A DNA stretch of 64,000 nucleotides from Roseovarius sp. MMSF_3281 (GCF_030733685.1 NZ_JASHIM010000003.1:186001-250000); one strand, 5' to 3'; positions 52,603 to 63,963 are shown, counted from the first letter of the stretch. The notes: generated from the sequence alone by a model not told the origin. Translations and numbers: made by a program.

Positions 52603-54636
52603 ATGGCAAAGGATCCGTTGCTGCAACCCTATCAGCTCAAGCACCTGACGCTGAAGAACCGGCTGATGATCTCCAGCCACGAACCCGCCTATACCGAAGA
52701 CGGGATGCCCAAGGATCGCTATCGCCTTTACCATCTTGAACGTGCCAAGGGCGGCGTGGCCCTGACCATGACGGCAGGCTCTGCCGTGGTCTCACGCGAT
52801 AGCCCGCCCGCCTTCGGCAATATCCTTGCCTACAAGGACGAGGTTGTCGGCTGGATGAAAAAGCTGACCGATGATTGCCACGAACACGATTGCAAGGTGA
52901 TGATCCAACTCACCCACCTTGGCCGCCGCACCCGGTGGGACGCGGGCGATTGGCTGCCCAACCTCGGGGCCAGCCGCAAGCGTGAACCGGCGCACCGCGC
53001 CTTTCCCAAACAGGCCGAGGATTGGGACATCCCGCGCATCATCCAAGACTACGCCGATGCCTGCGAAAGAATGCAGGCGGCGGGCCTCGATGGGGTGGAA
53101 ATCGAATGTTACGGCCACCTGCCCGATCAATTCCTCAGCCCGCTGACCAACCAGATGGATGGCGCCTACGGCGGAGCCTTTGAAAACCGCGCCCGTTTTG
53201 CCACCGAGATCCTGACGGCCTGCCGCGACCGTGTCGGGCCGGATTTCATCATCGGCCTGCGCTTTGTCGCGGACGAGGCCGAGGATGGCGGCATCCCGGT
53301 CGAGGAAGGCGTGCAATTCGCCCAGAGCCTCAAGGACCTGGGCGTCATCGACTTCATCAACGTCATTCGCGGGCGGGTGCATACGGACGCCGCGCTTGCC
53401 GACGTGATCCCGGTGCAGGGGATGCGCTATGCCCCGCACCTCGATTTCGCGGGGCGCATCCGGCACGAAGTGGGCCTGCCCACCTTCCACGCGGCGCGCA
53501 TCCCCGATGTGGCCACCGCGCGCCATGCCGTGGCCACCGGACAGCTTGATATGGTCGGAATGACCCGCGCCCATATCGCCGACCCGCATATCGTGCGCAA
53601 GATCGAGGCCGGACAAGAAGACGATATCCGCCCCTGCGTCGGGGCCACCTATTGCCTTGGCCGGATTTACCACGGGGGTGCTGCGCTTTGTATCCACAAC
53701 CCTTCGACAGGCCGCGAAGAATACCTGCCGCATGAGGTGGAAAAAGCCGCAGACAAGAAAACCGTCGTCGTTGTCGGCGCGGGCCCCGGCGGGCTTGAGG
53801 CCGCGCGCGTCGCCTCATTGCGTGGCCATGACGTGACCGTTCTGGAAGCCGCCGATGCGCCGGGCGGGCAGGTGCGCCTTGCCGCGCAAGCGCGCGACCG
53901 CTCGGAAATGATCGGCATCACCGATTGGCGCGCGGCGCAATGCGAGGCGCAAGGCGTCAGTGTCCGCTACAACACCTTTGCCGAGGCCGAGGATGTTCTG
54001 GCCCTCAACCCCGACGTGGCGATCATAGCCACCGGCGGGCTGGCCCGGGATGAGATTCTGGACAAAGGCAACGATCTTGTTGTCTCGGCATGGGATATCC
54101 TTTCGGGCGATGTGAAACCCGGCGAAAATGTCCTGCTTTTTGACGAGGTGGGCGATTACGCTGGCATCCAGGCCGCGCAAATGCTGGCCGAAGCCGGCGC
54201 GAAACTGGAAATGATGACCCCGCATCAGGCGCTTTCGGTCGAGGTGTCGGGCATCACCCTTGTCCCCTTCATGCGCCAAATGCAGGATCGCGACGTGCGC
54301 TTCACCGTCACCTACCGCGTGACCGGGGTTGAACGCGACGGCAATCGCCTGCTGGCGCATATCGGTTCGGATTACATGGATCTGGACCAGATCCGCGAAG
54401 TGGATCAGGTGGTGGTCAATTCCGGTGTCGATCCGCTGGACGATCTTTATTTCGACCTCAAGCCGCAGTCGCAAAACCTTGGCGCGGTCGATTATGACGC
54501 CCTGCTGGATGGCACGCCGCAAACCCTGAACGGCGGGCCGAAGGGGTTCCAGCTTTTCCGTATTGGCGATGCGGTGTCGTCCCGCAACACCCATGCGGCG
54601 ATCCTGGATGCCTTCAGGTTGATGCGGGCGAATTAA
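52603..54636 (+). CDS. NADH:flavin oxidoreductase of the trimethylamine/N-methylproline demethylase group
   Basis: Protein of 677 residues: an FMN-binding TIM barrel (about 1-335), an iron-sulfur segment, and a FAD/NAD-binding half (VVVVGAGPGGLEAARVA). It closely resembles proteins annotated as N-methylproline demethylase in stachydrine use. The cluster segment has only three cysteines, C345, C351 and C363; A348 stands where FadH and TMADH have the second ligand. Substrate is inferred from general similarity and not proved. It forms an operon with the aminotransferase. Confidence 0.75.
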   Translation: MAKDPLLQPYQLKHLTLKNRLMISSHEPAYTEDGMPKDRYRLYHLERAKGGVALTMTAGSAVVSRDSPPAFGNILAYKDEVVGWMKKLTDDCHEHDCKVMIQLTHLGRRTRWDAGDWLPNLGASRKREPAHRAFPKQAEDWDIPRIIQDYADACERMQAAGLDGVEIECYGHLPDQFLSPLTNQMDGAYGGAFENRARFATEILTACRDRVGPDFIIGLRFVADEAEDGGIPVEEGVQFAQSLKDLGVIDFINVIRGRVHTDAALADVIPVQGMRYAPHLDFAGRIRHEVGLPTFHAARIPDVATARHAVATGQLDMVGMTRAHIADPHIVRKIEAGQEDDIRPCVGATYCLGRIYHGGAALCIHNPSTGREEYLPHEVEKAADKKTVVVVGAGPGGLEAARVASLRGHDVTVLEAADAPGGQVRLAAQARDRSEMIGITDWRAAQCEAQGVSVRYNTFAEAEDVLALNPDVAIIATGGLARDEILDKGNDLVVSAWDILSGDVKPGENVLLFDEVGDYAGIQAAQMLAEAGAKLEMMTPHQALSVEVSGITLVPFMRQMQDRDVRFTVTYRVTGVERDGNRLLAHIGSDYMDLDQIREVDQVVVNSGVDPLDDLYFDLKPQSQNLGAVDYDALLDGTPQTLNGGPKGFQLFRIGDAVSSRNTHAAILDAFRLMRAN

Positions 54637-55097
54637 GCCGCTTCGTAGCTCTGGAAAACCTCGGTGCTGCCATCGGGCCGGATCAGGAACACGTCATAGG
54701 CTTCGCGCCGATCCTCCGGGCCCATCCCGGGGGAGCCATAGGGCATGTCCGGCACGGCCAGCCCCGCCGCCTCGGGGCGCTCGGCCAGAAGGCGGCGAAT
54801 ATCGGCGGGTGGGACATGGCCTTCGATCACGTAGCCCCCTACCTTCGCGGTGTGGCAGGACATCATGTTTTGCGGCACGCCATTGTCGAGCTTGTAGCGG
54901 ATCAGAAGCGAGCCAAAGCCGTCCTCGCTGGTCACGGCGAAACCATCATCGGCAAGAACCTTCATCCACGCTTTGCAACAGCCACAGTTGGGATCTTTCA
55001 TGACGTGAATCGCCGGGGCCTCTTGCGCCAGGCCCGCGATCGGGGTGGCGGCGATCAGTCCGGCGGCACCGGCAAGCATTTGGCGACGGGTCAGCAT
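54633..55097 (-). CDS. DUF411 metal-binding protein, exported
   Basis: Protein of 154 residues with a twin-arginine-type signal (MLTRRQMLAGAAGLIAATPIAG). The DUF411 core starts IHVMKDPNCGCCKAWMKVL, with a CxCC motif, and a further Cys-His pair in MMSCHTAKV. Family members often lie near copper-handling genes and are thought to bind metal. The stop overlaps that of the preceding convergent gene by four bases. AGGAG precedes the ATG. Confidence 0.87.
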   Translation of the reverse strand: MLTRRQMLAGAAGLIAATPIAGLAQEAPAIHVMKDPNCGCCKAWMKVLADDGFAVTSEDGFGSLLIRYKLDNGVPQNMMSCHTAKVGGYVIEGHVPPADIRRLLAERPEAAGLAVPDMPYGSPGMGPEDRREAYDVFLIRPDGSTEVFQSYEAA

Positions 55098-55269
55098 GGT
55101 ATGCGCTCCTGTTTCATGTCTGTTGCTAACATAGTCTGATGCACATCTGCCGCAAGCCCAAGCCTTCGACATGCGGCGGGCGTTCCTCGCGAAAAAGCCC
55201 GCAAGCGCTGATGAGCGGGTCCGGATTTTGCACCAACGCGAAACCGACAGTATTTTCAGTTGCGTTTAA

Positions 55270-57363
<2,094 letters not shown>

Positions 57364-57367
57364 ACGG

Positions 57368-57811
57368 TTATTCGACAGTGATCGTGATGACCTCGGACAT
57401 AACCGGCGGGTCATGGGGGACATGGTTCATATCCCCCAGAACCAGTTGCAGCGTGTGTTGCCCCGGCGCAAGGTCAAGCGAAACCTCGGTCTGCCCGCCG
57501 CCGAAATGCACGTGGTGATCATCCGCCGGCAGGCCGTATTCAAGTTCTTCGGCCCCATCCGGCCCTTCGCCCAATGGCGGGCGATCAATCAGGATGTGAT
57601 GGTGACCGGTATTTTCCTTTTCGGTCCCCGCCGGGGCCACGCCCATGCCCTTCAAGCCAAAGACAACCGTGACCGGTGATCCGACCGTTGCGCCATCTTG
57701 AAGATTCGCGAAATAAACCTCGGCCCCCTCGGGCGCGGGTGTGTCCCCAGCAAATGCTGGCCCCGCGACAAGCGCCAGCGCCAGTGTCACCGCTTTGATA
57801 TATTGGATCAT
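57368..57811 (-). CDS. DUF4399 periplasmic protein
   Basis: Protein of 147 residues with a signal peptide (MIQYIKAVTLALALVAGPAFA). The family signature HHHILIDRP and the later DDHHVHFGGGQTEVSLDLAPG are present. Its histidines suggest metal binding, but the function is unknown. GGAGG precedes ATG 57811. Divergent from the LysR gene. Confidence 0.85.
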   Translation of the reverse strand: MIQYIKAVTLALALVAGPAFAGDTPAPEGAEVYFANLQDGATVGSPVTVVFGLKGMGVAPAGTEKENTGHHHILIDRPPLGEGPDGAEELEYGLPADDHHVHFGGGQTEVSLDLAPGQHTLQLVLGDMNHVPHDPPVMSEVITITVE

Positions 57812-57865
57812 TGTTTCCTCCCAAGCCTGGATTTCAACCATAACACGATAAGCGCCCTTCCCAAA

Positions 57866-57897
57866 TCATGGAAACAGCCGTTTCCCTGTTTCCATGA
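57866..57897. promoter_or_regulatory. Perfect inverted repeat between the DUF4399 and LysR genes
   Basis: TCATGGAAACA (57866-57876) and TGTTTCCATGA (57887-57897) are perfect 11-bp inverted repeats with a 10-bp spacer. The 21-bp centre distance equals two helical turns. A LysR-type dimer or tetramer site is likely. Confidence 0.6.
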
Positions 57898-58003
57898 CAC
57901 GAACGATCCAAGACAAAACCAAGATATTGTCTGGTGCATGCCCAACTTGCGCCCGAATTCGCGACGATACCTGCCTTCAGCAAAACACGCAGAGGTATTG
58001 AGC

Positions 58004-58909
58004 ATGGATCGCCTGACGGAAATGGAAGCCTTCGCCACAGTGGTGGATCAGGGTGGCTTCACAGATGCAGCGCGCAAGATGGGCATTTCGAAGTCCGCAG
58101 TTTCGAAGCACGTATCGTCGCTTGAAGCGCGGCTTGGCGCGCGCCTTTTGAACCGGACGACCCGCCGGGTGAGCCCCACCGAGATTGGCCTTGCCTACTA
58201 TGACCGGGCGCTGCGGGTTCTCAATGATGCGGGCGAGGCTGACGCGCTTGTCAGTTCCATGCAATCGGATCCTTCGGGTCTTCTGCGTATCTCGGTGGCG
58301 ACCGATTTCGGGGTTAATCACCTCAGCCCGATCCTGGGTGGGTTCTTGGATGAATTCCCCGATATCACCGTGAACATGGTGTTGAACAATCGCTACGTGG
58401 AACTGATTTCCGAAGGCTTCGATATGGCCATCCGCATTGGAGAGTTGGAAGACAGCACCCTGCGCGCCCGGAAACTGACCGAAACCACGAAGCGCATGAT
58501 CGCCAGCCCATCGTATATCCAGAAGTACGGGCGGCCGACGAAGATCGACGATCTGAACGAACACAAGCTCTTGCACTATTCCAGCCAGTCCAACGGCGCG
58601 GTCTGGAAGTTGACGGCCCCCTCGGGCGAAAAGCGCCAAGTGCGCACCGCTGGCGGCCTGTCGGTCAATGACGGTCAATCCCTTCTGAACGCGGCGATTT
58701 CCGGGCTTGGCATCGCTTATCTGCCCAGCTTCCTTTATGCGCAGGCCATGGCCGATGGTCTGGTCGAGGATGTGATCCCCGATTTGCCCATGGAGACCCA
58801 AGGCATCTACGCGGTTTATCCGCCGGGCCGTTTCACACAGCCCAAGGTACGCGCCTTCATCGACTTTCTGGTCCATGCCTATGCCGACAAAGGGCCGACC
58901 GACTGGTAA
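58004..58909 (+). CDS. LysR-family transcriptional regulator
   Basis: Protein of 301 residues. Helix-turn-helix in the first 60 residues (MEAFATVVDQGGFTDAARKMGISKSAVSKHVSSLEARLG), then a periplasmic-binding-protein-like effector domain. It belongs to the large LysR branch related to DsdC/AaeR-like regulators; the effector is unknown. AGAGGT precedes the ATG. The frame stays open upstream to 57698 but that part is not used. A terminator follows. Confidence 0.9.
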   Translation: MDRLTEMEAFATVVDQGGFTDAARKMGISKSAVSKHVSSLEARLGARLLNRTTRRVSPTEIGLAYYDRALRVLNDAGEADALVSSMQSDPSGLLRISVATDFGVNHLSPILGGFLDEFPDITVNMVLNNRYVELISEGFDMAIRIGELEDSTLRARKLTETTKRMIASPSYIQKYGRPTKIDDLNEHKLLHYSSQSNGAVWKLTAPSGEKRQVRTAGGLSVNDGQSLLNAAISGLGIAYLPSFLYAQAMADGLVEDVIPDLPMETQGIYAVYPPGRFTQPKVRAFIDFLVHAYADKGPTDW

Positions 58910-58937
58910 GTATCCCCCCGCCATCAATGGCAAACTT

Positions 58938-58970
58938 CCCCGGCCGCGATTGCGCGCCGGGGCTTTCTTT
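58938..58970 (+). terminator. Terminator of the LysR gene
   Basis: CCCCGGC / GCCGGGG with an 11-base loop, followed by CTTTCTTTTTG. Confidence 0.82.
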
Positions 58971-59068
58971 TTGCCTTCGCACAGGCGTTGTGCGGGGTTT
59001 TTCCTTGTTCCCTGCCGTAAGCATGACAGATTGAAGGCAAGTTAAATCACCATAAGAGGGTAATCTTA

Positions 59069-59605
59069 ATGTCAAAACCCAAGCTGCTCACGATCTCGGG
59101 GTCGCTTCGCAAAGGATCGTTCAACCGGATGCTTCTGGCCGAGGCTGTGAAGGCCTTTGGCGAGGCAGATGTTACGAGTGCGGACTTGAATCTACCGCTT
59201 TACGACGGTGATCTGGAGGACGCCAACGGCGTGCCGCAATCGGTGCAAACCCTTGCAGAGCAAATAAAAAATGCCGATGCCTTGGTTCTTTCCAGCCCCG
59301 AGTACAACAAGGGGATCACCGGCGTTCTGAAAAACGCGCTTGATTGGGTGAGCCGCGTGGGCGGCATGCCGTTCAAGGGTAAGCCAACGGCTGTGATGTC
59401 GGCCAATGCAGGGCGTACCGGGGGCGAGACAGGGCAGTTCATGGTGTTGAGTTGCCTGACCCCGTTGCAGGCGCAGATCATTGCCGGGCCATTGCTTTGC
59501 GTGGCCGGGGCCGGAAATGAATTCGATGAGGCCGGGAACCTGACCAACGACCACTACCTGAAGGTGCTGCGCGGCAAGATGGAGGCACTGCGCGCGGCGA
59601 TCTAA
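59069..59605 (+). CDS. NADPH-dependent FMN reductase family protein
   Basis: Flavodoxin-fold protein of 178 residues. The FMN loop is ISGSLRKGSFNRML and the second contact is SSPEYNKGITGVLKNALDW, both diagnostic of the ChrR/ArsH-like NAD(P)H:acceptor reductases. Likely a quinone, azo or chromate reductase in the cytoplasm. Its stop overlaps that of the convergent VOC gene by three bases. Confidence 0.9.
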   Translation: MSKPKLLTISGSLRKGSFNRMLLAEAVKAFGEADVTSADLNLPLYDGDLEDANGVPQSVQTLAEQIKNADALVLSSPEYNKGITGVLKNALDWVSRVGGMPFKGKPTAVMSANAGRTGGETGQFMVLSCLTPLQAQIIAGPLLCVAGAGNEFDEAGNLTNDHYLKVLRGKMEALRAAI

Positions 59606-60003
59606 CCTTCTGATTTATTTGATATTTCCAGGAGGTTGCCATCGGGATCACGCAGGTAGATCGAGGTGATCGGCCCGGTGGCCCCGGTGCGGGGCACCGG
59701 GCCTTCGATCACGTCAATGCCTTGGCCTTGCAAATGCGCCTGCCAGTCCGACAGCGAATTTGTCGTTAAAAAACAAAGGTCTGCGCTTCCCGGCGTGGGG
59801 TGCTTGGCCTTCGGCTCAAACTCGTGCCCTGCTTGATGAAGGTTTATCTTGTGGTTGCCGAAGGTCAAAGCCCAACGGGTTGTGCCATCTGCCGGGGTGA
59901 ACTGTTCGGCCACCATGCCCAACGCGGTTTCGTAAAAGGCAATGGTTTTGGAAAAATCCGCGACGGTCAGGACAAGGTGATCAAGGCTGTCGAGGCGTGG
60001 CAT
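59602..60003 (-). CDS. VOC-superfamily (glyoxalase/bleomycin-resistance) protein
   Basis: Protein of 133 residues starting LDSLDHLVLTVADFSKTIAFYE, a standard VOC repeat, with metal-ligand candidates at the N-terminal His, in NLHQAGHEF and the C-terminal Glu in GNLLEISNK. It may be a small dioxygenase or fosfomycin/lyase-like protein; the substrate is unknown. Confidence 0.85.
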   Translation of the reverse strand: MPRLDSLDHLVLTVADFSKTIAFYETALGMVAEQFTPADGTTRWALTFGNHKINLHQAGHEFEPKAKHPTPGSADLCFLTTNSLSDWQAHLQGQGIDVIEGPVPRTGATGPITSIYLRDPDGNLLEISNKSEG

Positions 60004-60045
60004 TTAGGGATTGTTCCTTTTATCTCAGGTGGTTAGCTTAGTCAT

Positions 60046-60840
60046 ATGAGCGACGTATTACAAGAAATCCACGATGTGATGGACCCTGCACGGGCACGGG
60101 CCTTGCAGGTGACGCTGGGCGGTGAGGCGACGATTGGGGCCGGGGAGGCCCTGCCGCCGTTTTACCACCAGATATATTTCTGGACCCCGCAACACCCACA
60201 AGATCTGGGCCGGGATGGGCATCCCAAGGTGGGCGGCGTCATCCCTGACATGGGGCTTCCGCGCCGGATGTGGGCCGGGGGGCGGATGGAATTCCACACG
60301 CCGCTGCGCGCGGGAAAACCCGCTAAGCGATTGACTTATATGGAAAAATCGGAACGCAAGGAGGGGCGTACCGGGGTTTTGGGATTTGTCACCTTGCGGC
60401 ACGAGATTTGGCAAGGTGAAACCCTGTGCCTGACCGATTGGCAGGACTTGGTTTATCGCGAAGATCCAAGCCCGGATGCGCCGAAACCCACACCGCCAAA
60501 GGCCGCGACGGATGAGGTAGTGTGCGAGACCAAGACGTTCAACAGCACCCTGTTGTTTCGCTATTCGGCCCTGACCTTCAATGGACATCGCATCCACTAT
60601 GATGTTGATTATGCAAAAGAAATCGAGGGGTATGCGGGATTGGTCGTGCATGGTCCGCTTCTGGCGCAGCATATGATCTCATTGGCTGACCGGGAGCTTG
60701 GCGGGCTGAAACGCTTTGCATTTCGGGCCACCGCGCCCTTGATGCATTTCGAAAAAGCCGAGGTATGCTGGCACCCCGAGGGCCGTGTTTGGGTGCGCGG
60801 GCCGGACGGGCGGCAATGCCTGACGGCGACGGCGGAATAA
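60046..60840 (+). CDS. HTD2-like MaoC-family hydratase/dehydratase
   Basis: Protein of 264 residues with an N-terminal hotdog half and a C-terminal half containing the hydratase motif (FNGHRIHYDVDYAKEIEGYAGLVVHGPLLA). It resembles the HTD2/mesaconyl-C4-CoA hydratase group. It is shorter than Mch of the ethylmalonyl-CoA pathway and should not be equated with it. Its acyl-CoA or acyl-ACP substrate is unknown. Confidence 0.8.
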   Translation: MSDVLQEIHDVMDPARARALQVTLGGEATIGAGEALPPFYHQIYFWTPQHPQDLGRDGHPKVGGVIPDMGLPRRMWAGGRMEFHTPLRAGKPAKRLTYMEKSERKEGRTGVLGFVTLRHEIWQGETLCLTDWQDLVYREDPSPDAPKPTPPKAATDEVVCETKTFNSTLLFRYSALTFNGHRIHYDVDYAKEIEGYAGLVVHGPLLAQHMISLADRELGGLKRFAFRATAPLMHFEKAEVCWHPEGRVWVRGPDGRQCLTATAE

Positions 60841-60922
60841 TCGTACGAGTCGTACGCAAACACCCCGATTTTCGTACGAAAATCCGGGGGTGCCGAAAAT
60901 GTTTCGTACGAGTCGTACGAAA
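60841..60922. repeat. GTAC-centred palindrome element, copy B
   Basis: GTAC cores lie at 60843, 60852, 60874, 60906 and 60915, with the same offsets (0, 9, 31, 63, 72) as copy A. The central palindrome is GATTTTCGTACGAAAATC with CCCC and GGGG beyond it. It begins directly after the stop codon of the HTD2-like gene and ends six bases before the convergent gene's stop. Confidence 0.85.
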
Positions 60923-60928
60923 CGCCCC

Positions 60929-61960
60929 TCAATAAGACGCCTCGGGCCGAAAATCGGGCGGGATGTGATCGGCCCCGTCAAGCATCAGATCGGCCATGAC
61001 CTGCCCCACCTTGGGGGCCATGCCGAAGCCGATTTTGAAGCCGCCATTGGCGATGAACTGACCGGGATAAAGCGGATGCGCGCCCAGCATCGGGGCGCGG
61101 GAGCGACTGCGCGGGCGGACCCCGGCCCAGCGTTCGATCACCGGGGCATTGGCCAGTGCAGGCACCGCGCGGCGGGCGCGGGCGATCACCGCATCGAGTT
61201 GGGCATCGGTGGTGTCGGGCGAATCGTAGTCGCGTTCCGAGGTGGAGCCGATGGCAGTGGTGCCATCGGCGTGTGGCACGATGTGGATGGTGTCGGCGAA
61301 AAGCTGCGGTGCGTCGGGCATGGCATAATCCAGCAGCGCCCCCTGCCCTTTGACGCCATTGCCAACGGTGCGGGTGTGGTGGCGGGTGAGTTCTTCCAGC
61401 CCCTTGGTGCCGGTGGCATGGAGGAAATGGCCGGTGTTGGGGCCTTCGGTGGCAATCTCGGCCCCCTTGGCGCGCAGGGCGGCGACCAGAGCGGCGCAGG
61501 CCTGGCGCGGATGCATCCGGGCGGTGAGCGTGTCGTGGATCAGGAAGCCCGTGGGGCTGTGCGGCTCCCACGCAGCCCCGGTGGCGGGGATGACGCGCCA
61601 TGTGGCGTGATCCTGCCAAAACTCTTTTGCGGTGGTTTCGCGCGCATGGGCAAGGGATAGCGTGTGATCGTCGGCGATGGGTTGCAACCGGCCGGTGCGA
61701 CCGTAACCGGAGGATAGCCCGCCTGCTGCCTCGACCCCCGCCCAGAAGGGTGCGGCCATCAGCAGGCTTTCGAACTGAAACCCCTTCTTGGCGTTCCAGT
61801 TTTCCGGCACATGCGGGGCGAGTGCACCGACCACGCCGCCCGAGGCACCGGCCCCCGGCCCGTGCGGGTCAATCACCCGGACGGTTGCGCCCTTTTGCAG
61901 GCAGGCCCAAGCGATGGAGAGCCCGAAGATTCCCGCGCCGCGAATGGTGACGTCGGCCAT
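60929..61960 (-). CDS. FAD-dependent oxidoreductase, MnmC oxidase-domain-like
   Basis: DAO-family flavoprotein of 343 residues. FAD motif GAGIFGLSIAWACLQKGATV is at the N-terminus and GVRPRSRSRAPMLGA near the C-terminus. It resembles the C-terminal oxidase domain of MnmC, which removes the carboxymethyl group from cmnm5s2U34 in tRNA. It is divergent from mnmD, supporting that role, but glycine-oxidase-like alternatives are possible. ATG 61960 is preferred because AAAGGGA is better spaced for it. Confidence 0.75.
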   Translation of the reverse strand: MADVTIRGAGIFGLSIAWACLQKGATVRVIDPHGPGAGASGGVVGALAPHVPENWNAKKGFQFESLLMAAPFWAGVEAAGGLSSGYGRTGRLQPIADDHTLSLAHARETTAKEFWQDHATWRVIPATGAAWEPHSPTGFLIHDTLTARMHPRQACAALVAALRAKGAEIATEGPNTGHFLHATGTKGLEELTRHHTRTVGNGVKGQGALLDYAMPDAPQLFADTIHIVPHADGTTAIGSTSERDYDSPDTTDAQLDAVIARARRAVPALANAPVIERWAGVRPRSRSRAPMLGAHPLYPGQFIANGGFKIGFGMAPKVGQVMADLMLDGADHIPPDFRPEASY

Positions 61961-62066
61961 TGCCATTTCCCTTTTTCCCCGGCAGTGTCGGGCGCGTTAT
62001 GGCATGAGCACGGCGCGGTGTATATCCGGCGCGCGGGCCTGAACACTCCGAAAGGCGATGAGGGAC

Positions 62067-62738
62067 ATGACGGGGCAAGCCGAGTTGGAATGGCGTGAGA
62101 GCGTGCCGGTCTCGACCCGGTTCGACGACCCGTATTACAGCCTTGAAAACGGGTTGGCGGAAACGCGGCATGTGTTCTTGGCGGGCAATGAATTGCCGGA
62201 ACGTTTCGCGGATGGGTTTCATGTGGCCGAATTGGGCTTTGGCACGGGGCTGAACCTGTTGGCCTGCTTGCAGGCTTGGCGCGCGGCGGGGGTGCCCGGT
62301 GTGTTGCAGTACACCACCTTCGAGGCCTTCCCGATGGCGGCGGCGGATATGATCCGCGCGCAGGCGGGGTTTCCGGAGGTGGCCGGGATTGCCGGGGAAC
62401 TGGCCGCGCATTGGCAGCGCGGGGCGCGGGCGTTTGACCTGCATGATTTACGATTCGAGATGGTCGCGGGCGATGCGCGAGAGACATTGCCGCGCTGGCA
62501 GGGCCGCGCCGATGCGTGGTTTCTGGATGGGTTTTCACCGGCCAAGAACCCCGAGCTTTGGGAAGAGGGGGTGATGGCGCAGGTGGGCGCGCATACGGCC
62601 CCGGATGGGACGGCGGCCACCTATACCGCCGCGGGCTTCGTGCGGCGCGGGCTGGAGGCGGCGGGGTTCAACGTGACACGCCTGCCCGGCTATGGCCGCA
62701 AACGACATATGACACAGGCAAGGATGGGCAGCGCATGA
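62067..62738 (+). CDS. mnmD: tRNA (mnm5s2U34)-methyltransferase
   Basis: SAM-dependent methyltransferase of 223 residues, the single-domain form of the N-terminal half of MnmC. AdoMet motif VAELGFGTGLNLLA and the catalytic-site DGFSPAKNPELW are intact. ATG 62067 has GAGGG five bases upstream; ATG 62058 is also possible. Its stop overlaps the next ATG as ATGA. Confidence 0.9.
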   Translation: MTGQAELEWRESVPVSTRFDDPYYSLENGLAETRHVFLAGNELPERFADGFHVAELGFGTGLNLLACLQAWRAAGVPGVLQYTTFEAFPMAAADMIRAQAGFPEVAGIAGELAAHWQRGARAFDLHDLRFEMVAGDARETLPRWQGRADAWFLDGFSPAKNPELWEEGVMAQVGAHTAPDGTAATYTAAGFVRRGLEAAGFNVTRLPGYGRKRHMTQARMGSA

Positions 62739-63601
62739 CCGAACAGAACACGCGGCTTGGCATCACTTTGATGGTGGTGACCACCTTTATCTTTGCCGTG
62801 CAGGACGGGATCAGCCGCCATTTGGCGGGGGAATATAACGTGCTGATGGTGGTGATGATCCGCTATTGGTTCTTTGCTGCCTTCGTGATGAGCGTGGCCG
62901 CGCGCAAGGCGGGCGGCCTGCGGGCGGCGGCGCAGACAAAGCAACCCTTGGTGCAGGGGTTTCGGGCGCTTCTGCTGGTCGCGGAAATCTGCGTGATGAT
63001 TTACGGGTTTACACTGCTGGGACTGGTGGAAAGCCATGCGGTGTTCATCTGTTACCCGCTGTTGATCGCCGCGCTGTCGGGGCCGATCCTGGGCGAATAT
63101 GTCGGCTGGCGCCGGTGGGCGGCGATCGGGGTTGGATTCGTGGGCGTGATCATCATTCTGGAACCCGGATTCGGGGTGTTCCAGCCCGCCGCCGTGGTAC
63201 CTCTGATCGCGGCACTGATGTTCGCGCTTTACGGGTTGCTGACCCGTTACGTGGCGCGTCAGGACAGTGCCGCGACCTCGTTTTTCTGGACCGGCACGGT
63301 GGGGTCGGTGGCGATGACCGCCCTGGGCCTTTGGTTCTGGGAGCCGATGACCGGGCCGGATTGGGTCTGGATGGGCGCGCTGTGCATTACCGGGGCCTTG
63401 GGGCATTTCACGCTGATCAAGTGCTACGAGGTGGCCGAGGCCAGTTCGGTGCAGCCCTTCGCCTATTTGCAGCTGGTCTTTGGCAGCGCCATCGGGGTCA
63501 CCGTGTTTGCCGAAACCATCCGGCCCAACGTGGCCTTTGGCGCGGCGTTGATCGTGGGGGCGGGGCTGTTTACCTTGTGGCGGCAGCGGCAGGCGGCGTG
63601 A
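62735..63601 (+). CDS. EamA/DMT-family transporter
   Basis: Protein of 288 residues with ten helices in two EamA repeats (start GITLMVVTTFIFAVQDGISRHLAG; second repeat ALMFALYGLLTRYVA). Members export amino acids or metabolites. The substrate is unknown. It is translationally coupled to mnmD by ATGA overlap; AAGGATGG precedes its ATG. Confidence 0.88.
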   Translation: MTEQNTRLGITLMVVTTFIFAVQDGISRHLAGEYNVLMVVMIRYWFFAAFVMSVAARKAGGLRAAAQTKQPLVQGFRALLLVAEICVMIYGFTLLGLVESHAVFICYPLLIAALSGPILGEYVGWRRWAAIGVGFVGVIIILEPGFGVFQPAAVVPLIAALMFALYGLLTRYVARQDSAATSFFWTGTVGSVAMTALGLWFWEPMTGPDWVWMGALCITGALGHFTLIKCYEVAEASSVQPFAYLQLVFGSAIGVTVFAETIRPNVAFGAALIVGAGLFTLWRQRQAA

Positions 63602-63707
63602 CGGTCTTGTCGACTGCGCCCGGCACGCGGCCTTTGGTCGTTGGTGGTTTGCGGGCCGTGAAACCATTTCAAAAGGCGCGGCAACAGGTCGTCGAGGACA
63701 GCGTGGT

Positions 63708-63896
63708 ATGATTGAACGGATATTGCTGAGGCTGGCCGTACTGGCGCGCAATCCGCCTTCGCCCAGAAAGGCGCTGATTGTAGGCTGCATCGTGGCGCTG
63801 ACCGCCTTGGTCGCGGGCATAGATATGCTGGGCTGGTGGCCGGATTGGGCGCAGGTGGAGCCGCGGACACGCAGGCGGACGATCCTGCCGCAATAA
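63708..63896 (+). CDS. Small one-helix membrane protein
   Basis: ORF of 62 residues: basic N-terminus (RNPPSPRK), one hydrophobic helix (ALIVGCIVALTALVAGIDMLGWW) and a basic C-terminus. It has plausible codon use and resembles short hypothetical proteins seen in related genomes. GAGGA is 13 bases upstream of the ATG. The function is unknown. Confidence 0.6.
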   Translation: MIERILLRLAVLARNPPSPRKALIVGCIVALTALVAGIDMLGWWPDWAQVEPRTRRRTILPQ

Positions 63897-63963
63897 AGCG
63901 GTCCGCCTTTCACCCGAGACATCGGCGGACGGCGGAACGCGTGCAACGATTGGGCGAAACGCT

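Noticed and set aside
60046..60840. Mesaconyl-CoA hydratase (mch) of the ethylmalonyl-CoA pathway
   Set aside because: At 264 residues with HTD2-like layout it is shorter than Mch (about 340) and far from the Mcd-like gene.
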